A stretch of 25,041 nt of DNA from Clostridia bacterium (GCA_016296675.1 JAEDIV010000017.1:1-25041); one strand, 5' to 3'. Shown: positions 15,061-22,908, counted from the stretch's first letter. The notes: generated by a model from the letters alone, not told the origin. Numbers and translations: made by a program.

Positions 15061-15482
15061 AGGGACATCCTTTTTATAATATCCTTGAAATTCTGAAATG
15101 TGGAAATCTGGCCCCTTGAAATATCGTCCGATATACCGCGAAGAGGCATATCCGGCGCATCTTCGATTTCAAGATGGCAGATTTCGCCCTGATTGAGCAT
15201 AAAAAGCTGAGAAAGCGTACAGAGCGCATAATACGCCCCGTTCGGCGCAGAGGCGGAAATCCGAATCCCTTCGTCCGACACCCTGATCCGGTACGCTTCC
15301 TTTGAAAGATCCGCGCAGATTTTCAGAGAAACTTCCCTATGTCCGTTTCCCGAAATCACTTCCTCCGCCTTTTTGACATACCTTTTTATATCCTCGGATA
15401 CATAAAGATCGGTCGCACGGATTTTTTTATGCGCATCCTTCATACGGATGGTCTTTACAGCGGGCATCAAATGGAAATTCAT
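15009..15482 (-). pseudogene. Truncated GH20-like gene (N-terminal third)
   Basis: A start with AAGGAGG upstream opens a 157-codon frame. Residues 1-105 look like the zincin-like N-terminal domain of GH20 hexosaminidases (VSLKICADL, YRIRVSDEGIRISASAPNGAYYAL), followed by the start of the catalytic barrel (MPLRGISDDISRGQIST). At about residue 140 the similarity stops (after IIKRMS) and the frame runs into pnuC DNA read out of frame, ending in ITETRRK. The catalytic Asp-Glu pair of GH20 would lie in the missing part. Intact start signals suggest the loss is recent. Confidence 0.72.
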
Positions 15483-15528
15483 ACGCTCAGCCTCCTTTTA
15501 CGCCTGATCCATTATCGCATTTTGCCAT

Positions 15529-15557
15529 TTGCATTTCCATAGGCTGTGTGCTAAACT
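15529..15557 (+). promoter_or_regulatory. Promoter of the TIM-barrel/DUF4127 operon
   Basis: TTGCAT (15529-15534), 17-base spacer, TAAACT (15552-15557) preceded by TG (TGCTAAACT). It lies about 70 bases before the first start codon. Confidence 0.65.
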
Positions 15558-15626
15558 AAAAAGGAAGGTTCAACGCTTTTGGAATAAAGAATGCCTCAAA
15601 TCAAACGCCCTGACGGAGGATAAAAC

Positions 15627-16313
15627 ATGGATTTTCTTTCGGTTTTCCATCAAAAAAGACCCGCGCTGATCATGAGCCTGCCGGGAAACGACCCTTCCCT
15701 TGCCCGAATCGCCGTGGAATCCGGCGCGGATGTAATCAAAGTGCATATGAACGTTCAGCATCGCGCAAGCGGCCTTCATTTTGGAACCTTTGAAGAAGAA
15801 AAGGAAAACTTGGCCCAAATCAAGGAAATCGCAGGATCGGTCCCTTGCGGTATCGTCGCCGGAAACTGCATAAAAGACGTTGAGCGGGACTTTTTATGTG
15901 CAAACCAATTGGGCTATGAATTCGTCTCCCTCTATGCTTCGGTAGCGCCCCTGTCCGTTTTGTCCTGCCCCGATATGAAGAAAATGATCGCGCTTGCGCC
16001 GGGCTATGCACCAAATGACGTGAAGCTGCTTTCAAAAATCGGCGCGGATGTATTGGAAGCGTCGGTTATGATGCCCGAAACCTACGGACAGCGTCTGAGC
16101 GCAAAGGAGCTCTTGGAATACGCAGCCATCGCTGAAGCAAGCGAACTGCCCGTGGTCGTTCCGACCCAGCGCGCAATTCGTCCGGAAGAAGTGGGACAGC
16201 TTGCATCCGTCGGCATTTCAGGCATTATGATCGGCGCAGTGGTTACCGGAAAAACCGGCGAAACCATTCAAAAAAGCATCTCGGAATTCAGAAACGCCAT
16301 CGACAGGCTTTGA
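15627..16313 (+). CDS. TIM-barrel protein (NanE/phosphate-barrel-like)
   Basis: A 228-residue single-domain barrel with regular beta-alpha units: ALIMSLPG, GADVIKVHMN, PCGIVAGNCI, YEFVSLYAS, ADVLEASVMM, LPVVVPTQRA, and the last strand-loop GISGIMIGAVVTG, which forms the usual phosphate-binding Gly loops of strands 7-8. It resembles phosphosugar-handling barrels such as NanE, but I see no diagnostic catalytic set, so the reaction is open. The ATG at 15627 follows CGGAGG. Its stop (16311-16313) overlaps the ribosome site of the DUF4127 gene, so the two are coupled. A role in amino-sugar or glycoside breakdown is suggested by the divergent GH20-like remnant. Confidence 0.68.
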   Translation: MDFLSVFHQKRPALIMSLPGNDPSLARIAVESGADVIKVHMNVQHRASGLHFGTFEEEKENLAQIKEIAGSVPCGIVAGNCIKDVERDFLCANQLGYEFVSLYASVAPLSVLSCPDMKKMIALAPGYAPNDVKLLSKIGADVLEASVMMPETYGQRLSAKELLEYAAIAEASELPVVVPTQRAIRPEEVGQLASVGISGIMIGAVVTGKTGETIQKSISEFRNAIDRL

Positions 16314-16324
16314 GGTGCATACAA

Positions 16325-17812
16325 ATGACGATCGGATTTCTCCCCCTCGACAGCCGCCCATGCACCTATGATTTTCCGGTGCAATTGGCGCATCAGGCCG
16401 GCGCAAAAGTGCTTTTGCCGCCCGCAGGCTATATTTCAGAGTACAGATCGCCGTCCGACACGTTAAGGAACCTTACATGGCTCAAGGAAATCGCGCCGAA
16501 ATGCGATTGCCTTGTCATCAGTGCAGAGCAGCTGATCCACGGCGGCCTGATTCAATCGAGGAACGCGCGCCTGACGGCAGATGAGCAGCGCGCGATTCTG
16601 GCAGGAATCGAAGAAATCAAAAAAGAAACGCCGGATGTCCGAATTTTTCTTTCCACGGTTCTCATGCGCACATCCATCAGCACAGTCAATGAGCAGACCC
16701 GCATCTGGTGGGAAAAGATGAACGCCTATTCCCATCTTCGTTATCTGGCGCTTTCCGGCGGAGGCAGCGAAATTCAGGCGCAGTATAAGGCCCTTTCCGA
16801 AGAAATTCCCAAGGAAGTGATCGATGCATACCTGACCGCAAGGCAGGTGAACCACGAAATCAACCGCGCATGCATTTGTCTGGCGGAAAAAAATATCATA
16901 GATGTGCTTTTCATCCTTCAGGAGGACTGCGCGCCCAAGAGAATCCATTGGCTTGAGCAGCGCGTTCTTATGGAAGACATCGAAAAAAACCATCTGCAGG
17001 ATCGCGTTTTCCTCTTTAACGGAACCGATGAAGCCGCATGCTCGCTTATGCAAAAAGCCATTCATCCCGAAGGAACGGAAGCGGAAGTCATTTGGCTCTC
17101 CGATCACAGAAATTTCATCGCGAATTATGAAGACCGTCCCTTTATTGAAAACGTATTCGGTCACATGCGCGCGCTCAATATCCAAAACCGCCCGGGCGCG
17201 AAAAAAGCAATCTGCATCCTGCCGCCCAAAAAGAAGCAGGGCGAGGCCTCAAAACCCCGAACGGGGTTAAGCGCCGATTACACTTTGGATGAGCTTAAAC
17301 AAATCTCAAGCACCATCCGATCCTTGACTCAAGAGGGAAGACACTGCTATCTTCTGGATGTTGATTTTGCCAACGGGGGAAATCCAAAGCTGCTTGAGGT
17401 TTTAGGTCAAACCATGCCGATTACCAACCTCTTTGGCTATGCAGGCTGGAATACCGCGAGCAATTCTTTGGGAACGCTGCTTTCCCAGCTTCTTTCAAGC
17501 GATGAAAACTCGAAGGAAAATCAATCCTTTACCGCGGAACGAATTCTGGACGACGCCGTCTATCAGGCGTTTGTGCGAGGCGAAGTCACAAAAAAGGTAA
17601 GAGAAAGCGGCGAAGACGTGTTCAACATCAAAAACATATCCCAAACCGAAAAACTGCTCAAAGAATCCTTTCAAAACCATTTTCCCCTCCTCGAAAATAT
17701 TTTCAGCGGAAATGTGCCGGATTTTGAAGTAAAATTGCGCTGGAACCGGCTTTTTGAGGCGGAAATTTTCGTCCGGGGACATGAGCCTTTTTATCGCAAA
17801 CCGCATTCATAA
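16325..17812 (+). CDS. DUF4127 family protein
   Basis: A 495-residue cytoplasmic protein. It shows the DUF4127 (PF13552) signatures: FLPLDSRPCTYDFP at the start, then CDCLVISAEQLIHGGLIQSR, later FILQEDCAPKRI, and near the C-terminus FGYAGWNTASNSLGTLL. The family has no proven activity; the conserved Asp/Arg/His-rich motifs and Gly-rich turns suggest an enzyme, and members lie near glycoside-utilisation genes. The start ATG at 16325 has GAGGTG eight bases before it; a TTG further upstream in frame is disfavoured. It follows the TIM-barrel gene by 11 bases and is the last gene of that operon. Confidence 0.88.
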   Translation: MTIGFLPLDSRPCTYDFPVQLAHQAGAKVLLPPAGYISEYRSPSDTLRNLTWLKEIAPKCDCLVISAEQLIHGGLIQSRNARLTADEQRAILAGIEEIKKETPDVRIFLSTVLMRTSISTVNEQTRIWWEKMNAYSHLRYLALSGGGSEIQAQYKALSEEIPKEVIDAYLTARQVNHEINRACICLAEKNIIDVLFILQEDCAPKRIHWLEQRVLMEDIEKNHLQDRVFLFNGTDEAACSLMQKAIHPEGTEAEVIWLSDHRNFIANYEDRPFIENVFGHMRALNIQNRPGAKKAICILPPKKKQGEASKPRTGLSADYTLDELKQISSTIRSLTQEGRHCYLLDVDFANGGNPKLLEVLGQTMPITNLFGYAGWNTASNSLGTLLSQLLSSDENSKENQSFTAERILDDAVYQAFVRGEVTKKVRESGEDVFNIKNISQTEKLLKESFQNHFPLLENIFSGNVPDFEVKLRWNRLFEAEIFVRGHEPFYRKPHS

Positions 17813-17825
17813 AGAAAAGAATCCG

Positions 17826-17876
17826 CGAAAGCCCATATTCAAAACAGCGGTTTTTTGACAAAAACAAGGGCTTTCG
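17826..17876 (+). terminator. Long-range hairpin after DUF4127
   Basis: CGAAAGCCC (17826-17834) pairs with GGGCTTTCG (17868-17876); the loop holds a smaller AAAAC/GTTTT hairpin. It is not followed by a T-run, so it may stabilise the 3' end or be a decayed terminator rather than stop transcription by itself. Confidence 0.4.
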
Positions 17877-17894
17877 GGGGCGTGTTCTTTAAAA

Positions 17895-17936
17895 CAAAAC
17901 AGGAACCGGGATTTCACAATCCCGGTTCCTGTTTTG
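17895..17936. terminator. Strong bidirectional terminator
   Basis: A perfect 19-bp stem (17895-17913 with 17918-17936) closes a TCAC loop. T-rich tracts flank both sides. It lies between the convergent DUF4127 and acyl-CoA synthetase genes and shows that the synthetase is a single-gene transcript. Confidence 0.9.
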
Positions 17937-17937
17937 T

Positions 17938-20241
17938 TTACTTCTGAATTTTTGCCATATCGTTTTTGCGGATTTCTGCGCGTCTTACCTTGCCGCTGAT
18001 GGTCTTGGGAAGCTCGCTTACGAATTCCACGATTCTCGGATACTTATAGGGCGCAGTATGCGTCTTAACGTATTCCTGGATTTCCTTCTTGAGCGCCTCG
18101 GACCCTTCCTTGCCCTTGACGAGAACAACCGTTGCCTTTACGATCTGACCGCGCACTTCATCGGGAACGGGCGTGACCGCGCACTCGAGAACATAGGGAA
18201 GCTCCATGATAACGCTTTCGATCTCAAAGGGCCCGATGCGGTAACCGGACGATTTGATAACGTCGTCAATACGTCCGACATACCAAAGATATCCGTCTTC
18301 ATCCATCGTGGCCTGATCGCCGGTATGATAGAAGCCGTCGTGCCAGACCTCGTTTGTCTTTTCTTCATCCAGATAATATCCGATGAAGAGACCGCAGGGC
18401 GATTCGCCGTCTTTTACGCGGATGCAGATTTCGCCGGTATCGCCGGTCTTGCATTCGTTCCCGTCGGGATCAAGAATGACAACGTCGTACAGCGGGCTGG
18501 GTTTGCCCATAGAGCCGATCTTGGGCGTAGAGCCTGCGAAGTTTGCGATGGAAAGGGTAGTCTCGGTTTGGCCGAAGCCCTCCATGATGGTAAGGCCGGT
18601 GGCTTTCTTAAACTGATTGAAGACTTCGGGGTTCAGCGCTTCGCCCGCGGTTGTTGCATATTCGATAGAAGAAAGATCGTACTTGGACAGATCTTCCTTG
18701 ATGAAGAATCTGTACATTGTGGGGGGCGCGCAGAAGGTGGTGATATGATATTTCGCAAACATCGGCAGGATGTCTTCGGAATGGAATCTGTCAAAGTCAT
18801 AGGTGAACTGCGCCGCTTCGCACAGCCACTGACCGTAGAGCTTACCCCAGAGCGCTTTGCCCCAGCCGGTGTCGGAGATCGTGAAATGAAGTCCGTCGGG
18901 ATTTACGTTGTGCCAATGCTTTGCAGTGGGATAATGGCCCAGCGCATACTTGTAAGAATGGGTTGCGATACGGGGATAACCGGTTGTGCCGGAGGTAAAG
19001 AGCATGAGCATCGGATCGTTTCCGCAGGGAGAATTCTCGGTGCGGTAATAATGCGTGCTGAAGCGTTCCATTTCAACATTGAAGTCGTGCCAGCCTTCTT
19101 TTTCGCCGCCGACCAGAATCTTTACCATGCCGGGGTAATCCGCCGCGGCTTTTTCCGCTTCATAAGACACGCTTCCATCGGCGGTACAAACGATCGCTTT
19201 AACTCTTGCCGCCTTGTATCTGTAATCAAAATCGTGCTTAACAAGCTGATTGGTTGCGGGGATCGCGATGGCGCCGATCTTGTGAAGCGCCAGCATGCAG
19301 AACCAGAACTGATAATGACGCTTCAAGACAAGCATGACGGTATCGCCCTTTTTGATGCCGAGGGATTCGAAGTAGTTGGCAGTCTTTGCGGAATACTTCT
19401 TCATGTCGCTGAAGGTGAATCTTCTGTCGGTCTTGTCATTGGCCACCCACATCATAGCGAGCTTGTTGGGATTCTTCTTTGCGATCGCGTCAACGCAGTC
19501 AAAGGCAAAGTTGAACTTGTCTGCGTTTTTGAACTTGATGCCATTGAACACGCCGTTTTCATCGTAGAAGGACTCAATGAAGTTATCGGCAACGGTTGAA
19601 GCGGTATTTGTTTTCTCGACAGGCTTGGGCGCAACATACGCAACCTCGGGGTATTCCTCGCTGACAAGGCCGTCCTGGGGATTGAGAACCACAGCGTGGA
19701 ATTCGCAGCCGCCTTCGCTTACCGCGATCATGCCGTGAGGAATCAGGCTGTTATAGAAGATGGAGTCGCCTTCGTAGAGAATATCCACGTGGTTTCCGAC
19801 CTGTACTTTGAGGGCGCCCTTGACGATAACGTCAAACTCCTGACCATTGTGCGAGTTGAGCTTCATCGGCGCGTTTTGTTCTTCGGGAAGATACGGGAAT
19901 TTTACGAGGAAGGGCTCGGCAAGCTTTTCCTTAAACTTGGGCGCAAGGTTGTTGTATTCAACACCGTGCTGTTTCAAAATCTTGAGGCCTTCTCCCTTTC
20001 TCGTGATGGCGAAAGAAGTAAGCGTCGAGCTCCGGCCTTCAAGCAAATCAACGACTTCAACGCCGCAAGCTTTCGCGCACTTATAAATAAAAGTAAAACT
20101 GAAGTCCGTGTTGCCCTCTTCCAAAACACGGTATTCTTCAACCGTAACGCCGGTAAGTTTGGCAAGTTCCGCTTGCGTAAAACCTTTTGCTTCGCGCAGG
20201 TCTTTGATTCGGCCTGCAACTTCTTTCAAACTGTAATCCAC
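17938..20241 (-). CDS. XRE-cupin-AMP-forming acyl-CoA synthetase fusion
   Basis: A 767-residue, three-part protein. Residues 8-65: helix-turn-helix (RIKDLREAKGFTQAELAKLT). Residues about 125-190: cupin with H131-x3-E135-x6-G and IPHG (His169). Residues about 215-767: ANL-superfamily acyl-CoA synthetase with the P-loop LFTSGTTGYPR (414-424), GFGQTETT (555-562), YHTGD, GRIDDVIKSSGYRIGPFE and the catalytic Lys751 in PKTISGK. It forms acyl-CoA from a carboxylate, ATP and CoA with AMP release; it looks like the acetyl/butyryl-CoA synthetase class. GTG at 20241 is taken as start because AGAGGAG lies 8 bases before it, while upstream in-frame ATGs lack a ribosome site. It is alone behind a T-box leader, so it should be made when a particular tRNA is uncharged. 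The acid substrate is unknown. Confidence 0.9.
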   Translation of the reverse strand: MDYSLKEVAGRIKDLREAKGFTQAELAKLTGVTVEEYRVLEEGNTDFSFTFIYKCAKACGVEVVDLLEGRSSTLTSFAITRKGEGLKILKQHGVEYNNLAPKFKEKLAEPFLVKFPYLPEEQNAPMKLNSHNGQEFDVIVKGALKVQVGNHVDILYEGDSIFYNSLIPHGMIAVSEGGCEFHAVVLNPQDGLVSEEYPEVAYVAPKPVEKTNTASTVADNFIESFYDENGVFNGIKFKNADKFNFAFDCVDAIAKKNPNKLAMMWVANDKTDRRFTFSDMKKYSAKTANYFESLGIKKGDTVMLVLKRHYQFWFCMLALHKIGAIAIPATNQLVKHDFDYRYKAARVKAIVCTADGSVSYEAEKAAADYPGMVKILVGGEKEGWHDFNVEMERFSTHYYRTENSPCGNDPMLMLFTSGTTGYPRIATHSYKYALGHYPTAKHWHNVNPDGLHFTISDTGWGKALWGKLYGQWLCEAAQFTYDFDRFHSEDILPMFAKYHITTFCAPPTMYRFFIKEDLSKYDLSSIEYATTAGEALNPEVFNQFKKATGLTIMEGFGQTETTLSIANFAGSTPKIGSMGKPSPLYDVVILDPDGNECKTGDTGEICIRVKDGESPCGLFIGYYLDEEKTNEVWHDGFYHTGDQATMDEDGYLWYVGRIDDVIKSSGYRIGPFEIESVIMELPYVLECAVTPVPDEVRGQIVKATVVLVKGKEGSEALKKEIQEYVKTHTAPYKYPRIVEFVSELPKTISGKVRRAEIRKNDMAKIQK

Positions 20242-20287
20242 TTTTCTGTCTCCTCTCATTTCTGACATTTTTCATGATTACGAATTT

Positions 20288-20582
20288 GAATAAAACAAAA
20301 ACCCGCCTCAAAGAAATACTTTGAGACGAGTTGATAAACCCGCGGTACCACTCAAATTGCGGAAATCGTGTTTTCCGCCGCTTTCCGAGCTCTGACAAGC
20401 CCTTTGCCTTTACGCAGCATTACGGAAGGAGTCTACTCAGCCATCGCCTTTCGGTCCTCCGACTCAGAAGTGATAAGTCATTGGAAAGATCCGCTGTTGT
20501 CTCGCACCGCCCGACAACTCTCTTGAAAGCTTCAAATTCCGACCGTCTTCGTCATAGTCGTTCTTTGTGATATTCAAATTTG
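20288..20582 (-). ncRNA. T-box leader, probable Ile (AUC) specifier
   Basis: The minus strand carries a complete T-box riboswitch. Stem I base CGACT (20556-20560) pairs with AGTCG (20460-20464). The distal hairpin GTTGTC/GACAAC encloses GGGCGGTGCGA, the conserved apical loop that docks the tRNA elbow. The T-box core TGGTACCGCGGG (20339-20350) lies in an antiterminator closed by GAGT/ACTC (20350-20353 with 20328-20331). A competing terminator stem follows (20302-20313 with 20319-20330) with a T-run to about 20288. On the 3' side of the specifier loop, ATC (20472-20474) followed by ACTTCTGAG fits the usual position and following purine, reading isoleucine. UAU is the nearest alternative. Uncharged tRNA would allow expression of the downstream synthetase. 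Confidence 0.92.
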
Positions 20583-20588
20583 TTACAT

Positions 20589-20617
20589 ATCTTAGCACGC
20601 TAAAGCACACTTGTCAA
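20589..20617 (-). promoter_or_regulatory. Promoter of the T-box transcript
   Basis: Minus strand TTGACA (20612-20617), exact 17-base spacer, TAAGAT (20589-20594). It lies directly before the T-box leader; no other promoter is needed for the synthetase gene. Confidence 0.85.
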
Positions 20618-20668
20618 TACTTTTTTTGAATCCTTTGAAAAAATATCGAACGATTTCACCACAGATCA

Positions 20669-20735
20669 TTGATATTGTTTGTGGTTTGTGATATACTATA
20701 AGTCCTTAAAATGTATTTTCTTGTGCTTATAGTAT
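20669..20735 (+). promoter_or_regulatory. Promoter of the cls leader with inverted repeat
   Basis: TTGATA (20669-20674), 17-base spacer, TATACT (20692-20697), start predicted near 20704. A perfect 10-bp inverted repeat, ATACTATAAG (20693-20702) and CTTATAGTAT (20726-20735), overlaps the -10 and start site. As only the right arm would be in the RNA, it is more likely a DNA operator than an RNA hairpin. Confidence 0.65.
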
Positions 20736-20935
20736 TTGGATAAGGCGGAAGCAAGCTGTGTCAATCTCAAGACTGTTTCTTATATGACCGCTATACACAC
20801 ACCGAACATGAGAAGAGCTGCGACCGATCTGCTATATGCGTAAGGAACCGACCCGATTACCCGCAAGGGTTTTTTGAGGATAGCCGATTCATTAAGAAAG
20901 CCCACCGGAAATTGGTTTGTTCGGTGGGCATTTTT
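20704..20935 (+). promoter_or_regulatory. Leader RNA with terminator upstream of cls
   Basis: Between the promoter and the cls gene lies about 230 bases of leader ending in a terminator. It holds two short open frames, 20711-20743 (MYFLVLIVFG) and 20784-20843 (19 codons, MTAIHTPNMRRAATDLLYA), neither with a ribosome site. A small hairpin ACCC-GCAA-GGGT followed by six T's sits around 20860-20876. This could be a peptide-type attenuator or an independent small RNA. I recognise no known riboswitch class. Confidence 0.45.
20900..20935 (+). terminator. Terminator inside the cls leader
   Basis: GCCCACCG (20900-20907) pairs with CGGTGGGC (20922-20929), extended by GA/TC, followed by ATTTTTCTT. It lies about 100 bases before the cls start with no gene between it and the leader promoter, so it either ends a small RNA or acts as an attenuator. 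Confidence 0.75.
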
Positions 20936-21035
20936 CTTAAAGGGGTTCCCGTATATAAATATTTTTACTGTGTCGTTCTTTGGGCATATACGCTCCAAAA
21001 CAAGAACCATTAACGCAAACGAGGAGGAATGGCAT

Positions 21036-22604
21036 ATGTCTATGCACAACGATGATGGATTGTCTTTGCTTAAAAAAGGAAAGAACGGTCTGCTTCGTGT
21101 TCTATTTGGCAAAATGGGGATTGTATTGTTGCTCCTAGCCCTGCAACTCGTAATCCTGTTTGGCATTTTCTTACGTTTTGAACAATTCCTGCCCCACATT
21201 TACGGTGGCGCTACTGTGTTCACTGTGATTATGGTTCTATATCTGATTAACAGTGCCCTGGATCCCACCGCCAAAATCACTTGGATGGTGCTGATTATGC
21301 TGCTCCCTGTCTTTGGTGGACTTCTTTACTTGTTCACTGAAAAAGAATGGGGTCATCGTGCTATGAAAAAGCGGCTAAAAGATTCCGTTGCATTAGAGCA
21401 GAAGGAGCTTCCGCAAGAGCAGCAGACGATGGATGTGCTAAAACAAGTGGATGCAGGAGCTGCCAACATGTGCCGCTATGTAAGATCCACAGGCTATTAT
21501 CCGGTCTACCAAAATACAGCTGTCACATACTTCCCCCTGGGAGAGATGAAATTTGATAAGCTTATGCAGGAAATGGAAGCTGCTAAGCAGTATATCTATC
21601 TTGAATACTTCATCATTGAAGAAGGCCATATGTGGGGAAAAATGCTGGATGTCCTGGTGCGGAAGGCTGCAGAAGGCGTGGATATCCGTGTTCTTTACGA
21701 CGGTACCCTGGAATTCACCCGTCTACCCAAAGGCTATACCCAGATGCTGGCGGAATTCGGTATTCACGCAAAGGTGTTTTCCAAAGTGACCCCCATTGTT
21801 TCTACCCACTACAACTACCGGGATCATCGTAAAATCGCTGTCATCGATGGCCATACCGCTTTCACCGGCGGAGTCAACATTTCTGACGAGTACATCAACT
21901 GGACACATCCCTACGGACATTGGAAAGACACCGCTGTCATGCTGAAGGGTGAGGCTGCGCAAAGCTTCGCTCTGATGTTTTTGCAGATGTGGAATCTGGA
22001 TCAGAAGCAGGAACACCTGGAACTTCCTGAGATTCCCCAGACCAATGTTACAAGCACCGGCTTTGTCATGCCCTATGGCGAATCCCCTCTGGATGATCAC
22101 AAAGTTGGTAAACGAATTTACATCGATATCCTCAATCGTGCACAGAACTATGTTTACATCATGACGCCCTATCTCATCATCGATGCCGAGATGGAGAATA
22201 CATTGAAGTACGCAGCCAAACGCGGTATCGATGTGACCATGATTCTGCCTGGCATTCCCGATAACCCCGCCGCCCATTCTTTGGCACGAACCCACTATAA
22301 GACATTGCTGGATTCCGGTGTGAAGATTCTGGAGTACACCCCGGGATATGTCCACGCCAAGGTTATGGTGGCAGATGATCAGGAGGCAGTTGTCGGTACC
22401 ATCAACTTCGATTATCGTAGCTTGTATCATCACTTTGAGTGTGCCACCTACTTGAACCGCGTGGATGCCATTCGTGAGATCAAAAAGGACTTCCTGGAAA
22501 CCGCTACAAAATGTCAGAGCTGGAATTACGAAATGCTCCGTGCTGACAAATGGTATATCAAAGCCATGGGACGTCTACTTAAAGTCATTGCTCCCCTTAT
22601 GTAA
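21036..22604 (+). CDS. cls: Cardiolipin synthase (PLD family)
   Basis: A 522-residue membrane protein with two to three N-terminal hydrophobic segments (about 28-47, 57-73, 81-100), then two phospholipase-D domains. Each has a full HKD motif: H264-R-K266-x4-D271 in YRDHRKIAVIDG, and H440-A-K442-x4-D447 in VHAKVMVADD. Length and layout match bacterial cardiolipin synthases, which join two phosphatidylglycerol molecules to cardiolipin and glycerol. The start MSMHNDDG at 21036 follows GAGGAGG; a longer in-frame extension overlaps the leader terminator and is rejected. Codon choice differs from genes to the left, so this gene belongs to the right-hand accessory segment. Closed by its own terminator. 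Confidence 0.93.
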   Translation: MSMHNDDGLSLLKKGKNGLLRVLFGKMGIVLLLLALQLVILFGIFLRFEQFLPHIYGGATVFTVIMVLYLINSALDPTAKITWMVLIMLLPVFGGLLYLFTEKEWGHRAMKKRLKDSVALEQKELPQEQQTMDVLKQVDAGAANMCRYVRSTGYYPVYQNTAVTYFPLGEMKFDKLMQEMEAAKQYIYLEYFIIEEGHMWGKMLDVLVRKAAEGVDIRVLYDGTLEFTRLPKGYTQMLAEFGIHAKVFSKVTPIVSTHYNYRDHRKIAVIDGHTAFTGGVNISDEYINWTHPYGHWKDTAVMLKGEAAQSFALMFLQMWNLDQKQEHLELPEIPQTNVTSTGFVMPYGESPLDDHKVGKRIYIDILNRAQNYVYIMTPYLIIDAEMENTLKYAAKRGIDVTMILPGIPDNPAAHSLARTHYKTLLDSGVKILEYTPGYVHAKVMVADDQEAVVGTINFDYRSLYHHFECATYLNRVDAIREIKKDFLETATKCQSWNYEMLRADKWYIKAMGRLLKVIAPLM

Positions 22605-22616
22605 TACAGCCCGCAA

Positions 22617-22649
22617 GGCGGCACCTGTTTGAATGGGTGCCGCCTTTTT
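22617..22649 (+). terminator. Terminator after cls
   Basis: GGCGGCACC (22617-22625) pairs with GGTGCCGCC (22636-22644), followed directly by TTTTT. It lies 12 bases after the cls stop. Confidence 0.88.
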
Positions 22650-22782
22650 GTCCAACAAAAAAGCAATCAAATCTAACCGGAAACAGTTGGATTTGAGAGC
22701 GATGAGACATCTTGATATTATTCTAGCAAAAAAAGCCAGTGTCCTCAATTTGTCCGCGGGACGACTTTGGAGAGGCGAAAAA

Positions 22783-22908
22783 CCCTTATATATTCATAAC
22801 TGGATTCCCGAAGAATTTATCATTAAGCTACTTGGTTCTGGCAATCCCTTCGGTGTGATTCTTGCTACCATCGCAGGTGGCCCTATGTATGCGGATATTT
22901 TTGGTACG
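22783..22908 (+). pseudogene. Internal fragment of a permease (ArsP/DUF318-like)
   Basis: In the frame of the open stretch that covers 22650-22968, this part reads IHNWIPEEFIIKLLGSG then NPFGVILATIAGGPMYADIFGT. It matches the loop and second-half segment of predicted permeases of the DUF318/ArsP type, which are normally over 300 residues. The flanks are not permease: upstream (22650-22782) is unassigned, and downstream the sequence changes frame into a thioredoxin-like gene. It is a deletion remnant without function of its own. Confidence 0.68.

Noticed and set aside
18058..19599. A 513-codon plus-strand frame opposite the acyl-CoA synthetase
   Set aside because: Antisense shadow of a well-conserved enzyme with no recognisable domain; length is due to codon bias.
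20711..20843. Two short open frames in the cls leader as real leader peptides
   Set aside because: Neither has a ribosome site; kept only as part of the leader description.
20874..21035. N-terminal extension of cardiolipin synthase starting at 20874
   Set aside because: It would start before and run through a terminator hairpin, and the start at 21036 has a near-perfect ribosome site.
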